From contig NC_007908.1 of NCBI RefSeq assembly GCF_000013605.1, positions 3,658,001 to 3,722,000 on the forward strand: DNA of 64,000 bases. The letters run 5' to 3'. Both the position numbers and the translations under genes were made by a program. Each line of letters starts with the position of its first letter. Position 1 is the first letter of the stretch. The notes beneath the pieces were generated by a model, which saw nothing but the letters and a program-made list of their open reading frames with translations, was not told where the DNA came from and ran no database searches. Below, piece by piece: positions 62,722 through 64,000 of this stretch. Origin of the DNA: Rhodoferax ferrireducens T118 (GTDB taxonomy: Bacteria > Pseudomonadota > Gammaproteobacteria > Burkholderiales > Burkholderiaceae_C).

Positions 62722-63663
62722 TCAGGGATAAAAAGTCAGCAAACGATACCCTGCGATGCGATCAGACGTGCCCACCGCCTTGATCTCCAGGGCCAGAGAA
62801 ATCGGCCACTCAGCGCCCGCAGTCATCGCATCCGATTTAAGGCCGAGTTCTGAGGGCAGTAGTACCCGCCGCACCACTGGCTGATCCAGTGAGTCAGTCA
62901 GCGTCAGCTCAATGGCCGACACAGCCAGTGAAATATCTGCTGTATTTTTTACTGTGAAATTCAAACGGTAAGAATCGCCCTGCAGTCTGTTAAATGACGA
63001 ACTGTCAATCACGATGGATTCAATACGTCGCAACGGCGACACGACGCAATTCAAAGGCGCACAGAGGGCCAGCAACAAGGGCCGCAAGCCAGGCTCCAGC
63101 GCCACGATCCGATTGCGCTCATGCAACACAATTTGTCCCAACAGCCCGAGCAGCAATACCAAACTCAGCAAAACCAAAGTCGCACGCATGATCGGCTTGT
63201 GCCAGAAAACGCCACTCTTGCTGTCCCGCAGGAAAGAGACTTCGTCTAGCTCATCACGGACGTCGGTTTCGTCGGCGTCTCGGCCGGCATCTGCCGTATA
63301 TCCGGTTGCCATGGCTGTTGAAACGGCTGACGGCGCTAAGTCCGAGGTGTCCATAGGGTGCACAGACTCATCCAACCGATCGAGTTCCTCCACCAAAGGC
63401 ATTGGAACGGACGAACCTTCATCAACCGGCGAGACCTCGGCCACAGGCAACCCGGATGCATCCACCGCGGTCAGGGCCTCGGGCAACTCCGGCTGTTGAG
63501 TTGATGGCAATTGCGGCGCAGGCGGCGCCTGTAGCAGGTGAAGCGCAGCGTCGAATATTTCGTCACATTGGCCACACCTCACCCAGCCTTCGGAAATCCG
63601 AAGTTGGTCTGGCACGACCTTGAACAGGGTCTGGCAGGACGGGCAACGTGTGATCAGGCTCAT
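62722..63663 (-). CDS. DUF3426 zinc-ribbon membrane protein
   Basis: A 313-residue protein. The N-terminal MJ0042-type zinc ribbon has CPSCQTLF and CGQCDEIFDA. An acidic Pro/Ser-rich linker (about 45-145) leads to one membrane helix (about 161-181) and a periplasmic DUF3426 domain. Function unknown. It follows prmA, a common pairing in Burkholderiales. The ATG at 63663 is clear. Confidence 0.87.
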   Translation of the reverse strand: MSLITRCPSCQTLFKVVPDQLRISEGWVRCGQCDEIFDAALHLLQAPPAPQLPSTQQPELPEALTAVDASGLPVAEVSPVDEGSSVPMPLVEELDRLDESVHPMDTSDLAPSAVSTAMATGYTADAGRDADETDVRDELDEVSFLRDSKSGVFWHKPIMRATLVLLSLVLLLGLLGQIVLHERNRIVALEPGLRPLLLALCAPLNCVVSPLRRIESIVIDSSSFNRLQGDSYRLNFTVKNTADISLAVSAIELTLTDSLDQPVVRRVLLPSELGLKSDAMTAGAEWPISLALEIKAVGTSDRIAGYRLLTFYP

Positions 63664-63697
63664 GGGTTGAAAATTGTAGAGCCGTGCCCGGAACAGT

Positions 63698-64000
63698 TCA
63701 GTTTGACGCGGTCATCAATATCCAGCCCTCTTGCTGATCCGAAATCACCAATTGGCAATAGGGTGCGTAAGCCGCTTTCAGCTCATCAGCTTGGGTGCCA
63801 AGAATGCCGGCCAATACCAGCGAGCCGCCGGGCGCCACATGCGACCACAACAAGGGCGCCAGCACCTTCAAGGGAGTCGCCAGAATATTGGCCAACACGG
63901 TTTGATAGACACCCGTGGCGGCATCCGGGAAGCCGGCCTTCAGATGAACCTGATTGGCCTGCGCATTCAGCACGGTCGATTCAACCGCCGCATCATCAAT
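63698..64000 (-). CDS. prmA: Ribosomal protein L11 methyltransferase (3' part)
   Basis: The last 100 codons of PrmA, cut by the right edge. VLANILATPLKVLAPLL is the substrate-site motif (NxLxxPL) and APGGSLVLAGIL the following strand. It methylates ribosomal protein L11. The frame continues past the in-frame ATG-like position to 64000, so the N-terminus lies outside. Its stop is 34 bases before the DUF3426 start. Confidence 0.93.
   Translation of the reverse strand: MDDAAVESTVLNAQANQVHLKAGFPDAATGVYQTVLANILATPLKVLAPLLWSHVAPGGSLVLAGILGTQADELKAAYAPYCQLVISDQQEGWILMTASN

Overview
The window looks like chromosomal DNA of a Burkholderiales bacterium, most likely Comamonadaceae and Rhodoferax-like. 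The evidence is high GC, Burkholderiales-type small families (DUF3619, DUF3106, PP0621, a lysine/alanine H1-like protein), the gene order ffh / ccsA-like / PP0621 / pilS / pilR / ampD / nrdA / nrdB and prmA / DUF3426, and an AT-richer dispersed repeat with a CGGGGGCTAGAG core that I associate with this family. No tRNA, rRNA, CRISPR array, transposase, integrase or phage gene was seen, and coding density is very high.

Layout. 1-6 kb: purine salvage (guanine deaminase, BMP-type nucleoside-binding lipoprotein-like receptor, adenine deaminase), an atypical SDR, then a 2Fe-2S/FAD reductase. 6-16.5 kb: Bug/TctC receptor, queG and tsaE (divergent, 5' ends overlapping), amiC, a small unknown protein, DedA, a Fur-box-preceded FTR1/cupredoxin iron operon, mutL (endonuclease type) and a MATE exporter. 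16.4-26 kb: LapA-like membrane protein, FAD monooxygenase, SDR, dienelactone hydrolase, a PabB-PabC fusion, a Lon-family protease and an LLM flavin oxidoreductase with a palindromic site at its start. 26-28.5 kb: an ECF sigma factor translationally coupled to DUF3619, then DUF3106 and RDD. 28.7-33 kb: ilvB-ilvH-ilvC and pssA. 33-36.3 kb: a Crp/Fnr regulator with an APH-like kinase and an acyl-CoA dehydrogenase (a pair resembling LvaA/LvaC and ACAD10/11). 36.4-50.9 kb: an HD-GYP protein and a 14-kb MSHA-type pilus cluster in the order C-D-O-P-Q-I-(PilN-like)-J-K-L-M-N, with no pilin, motor ATPase or platform gene present. 51-64 kb: ffh, ccsA-like, PP0621, pilS-pilR, ampD, nrdA-nrdB behind NrdR boxes, an H1-like protein with 27 perfect hexapeptide repeats, DUF3426 and the end of prmA.

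The most unusual signal is the dispersed ~55-75-bp repeat. I count eleven copies: six intergenic and five inside reading frames. Two coding copies lie in variable linkers (amiC, mutL) and look like in-frame insertions. Three lie in segments that align with homologues without a length change (guaD, the SDR, the mutL ATPase domain), which plain insertion does not explain. Three further copies sit at junctions in the msh cluster. All functional calls come from reading the translated sequence and remembered family motifs; no database search was run.
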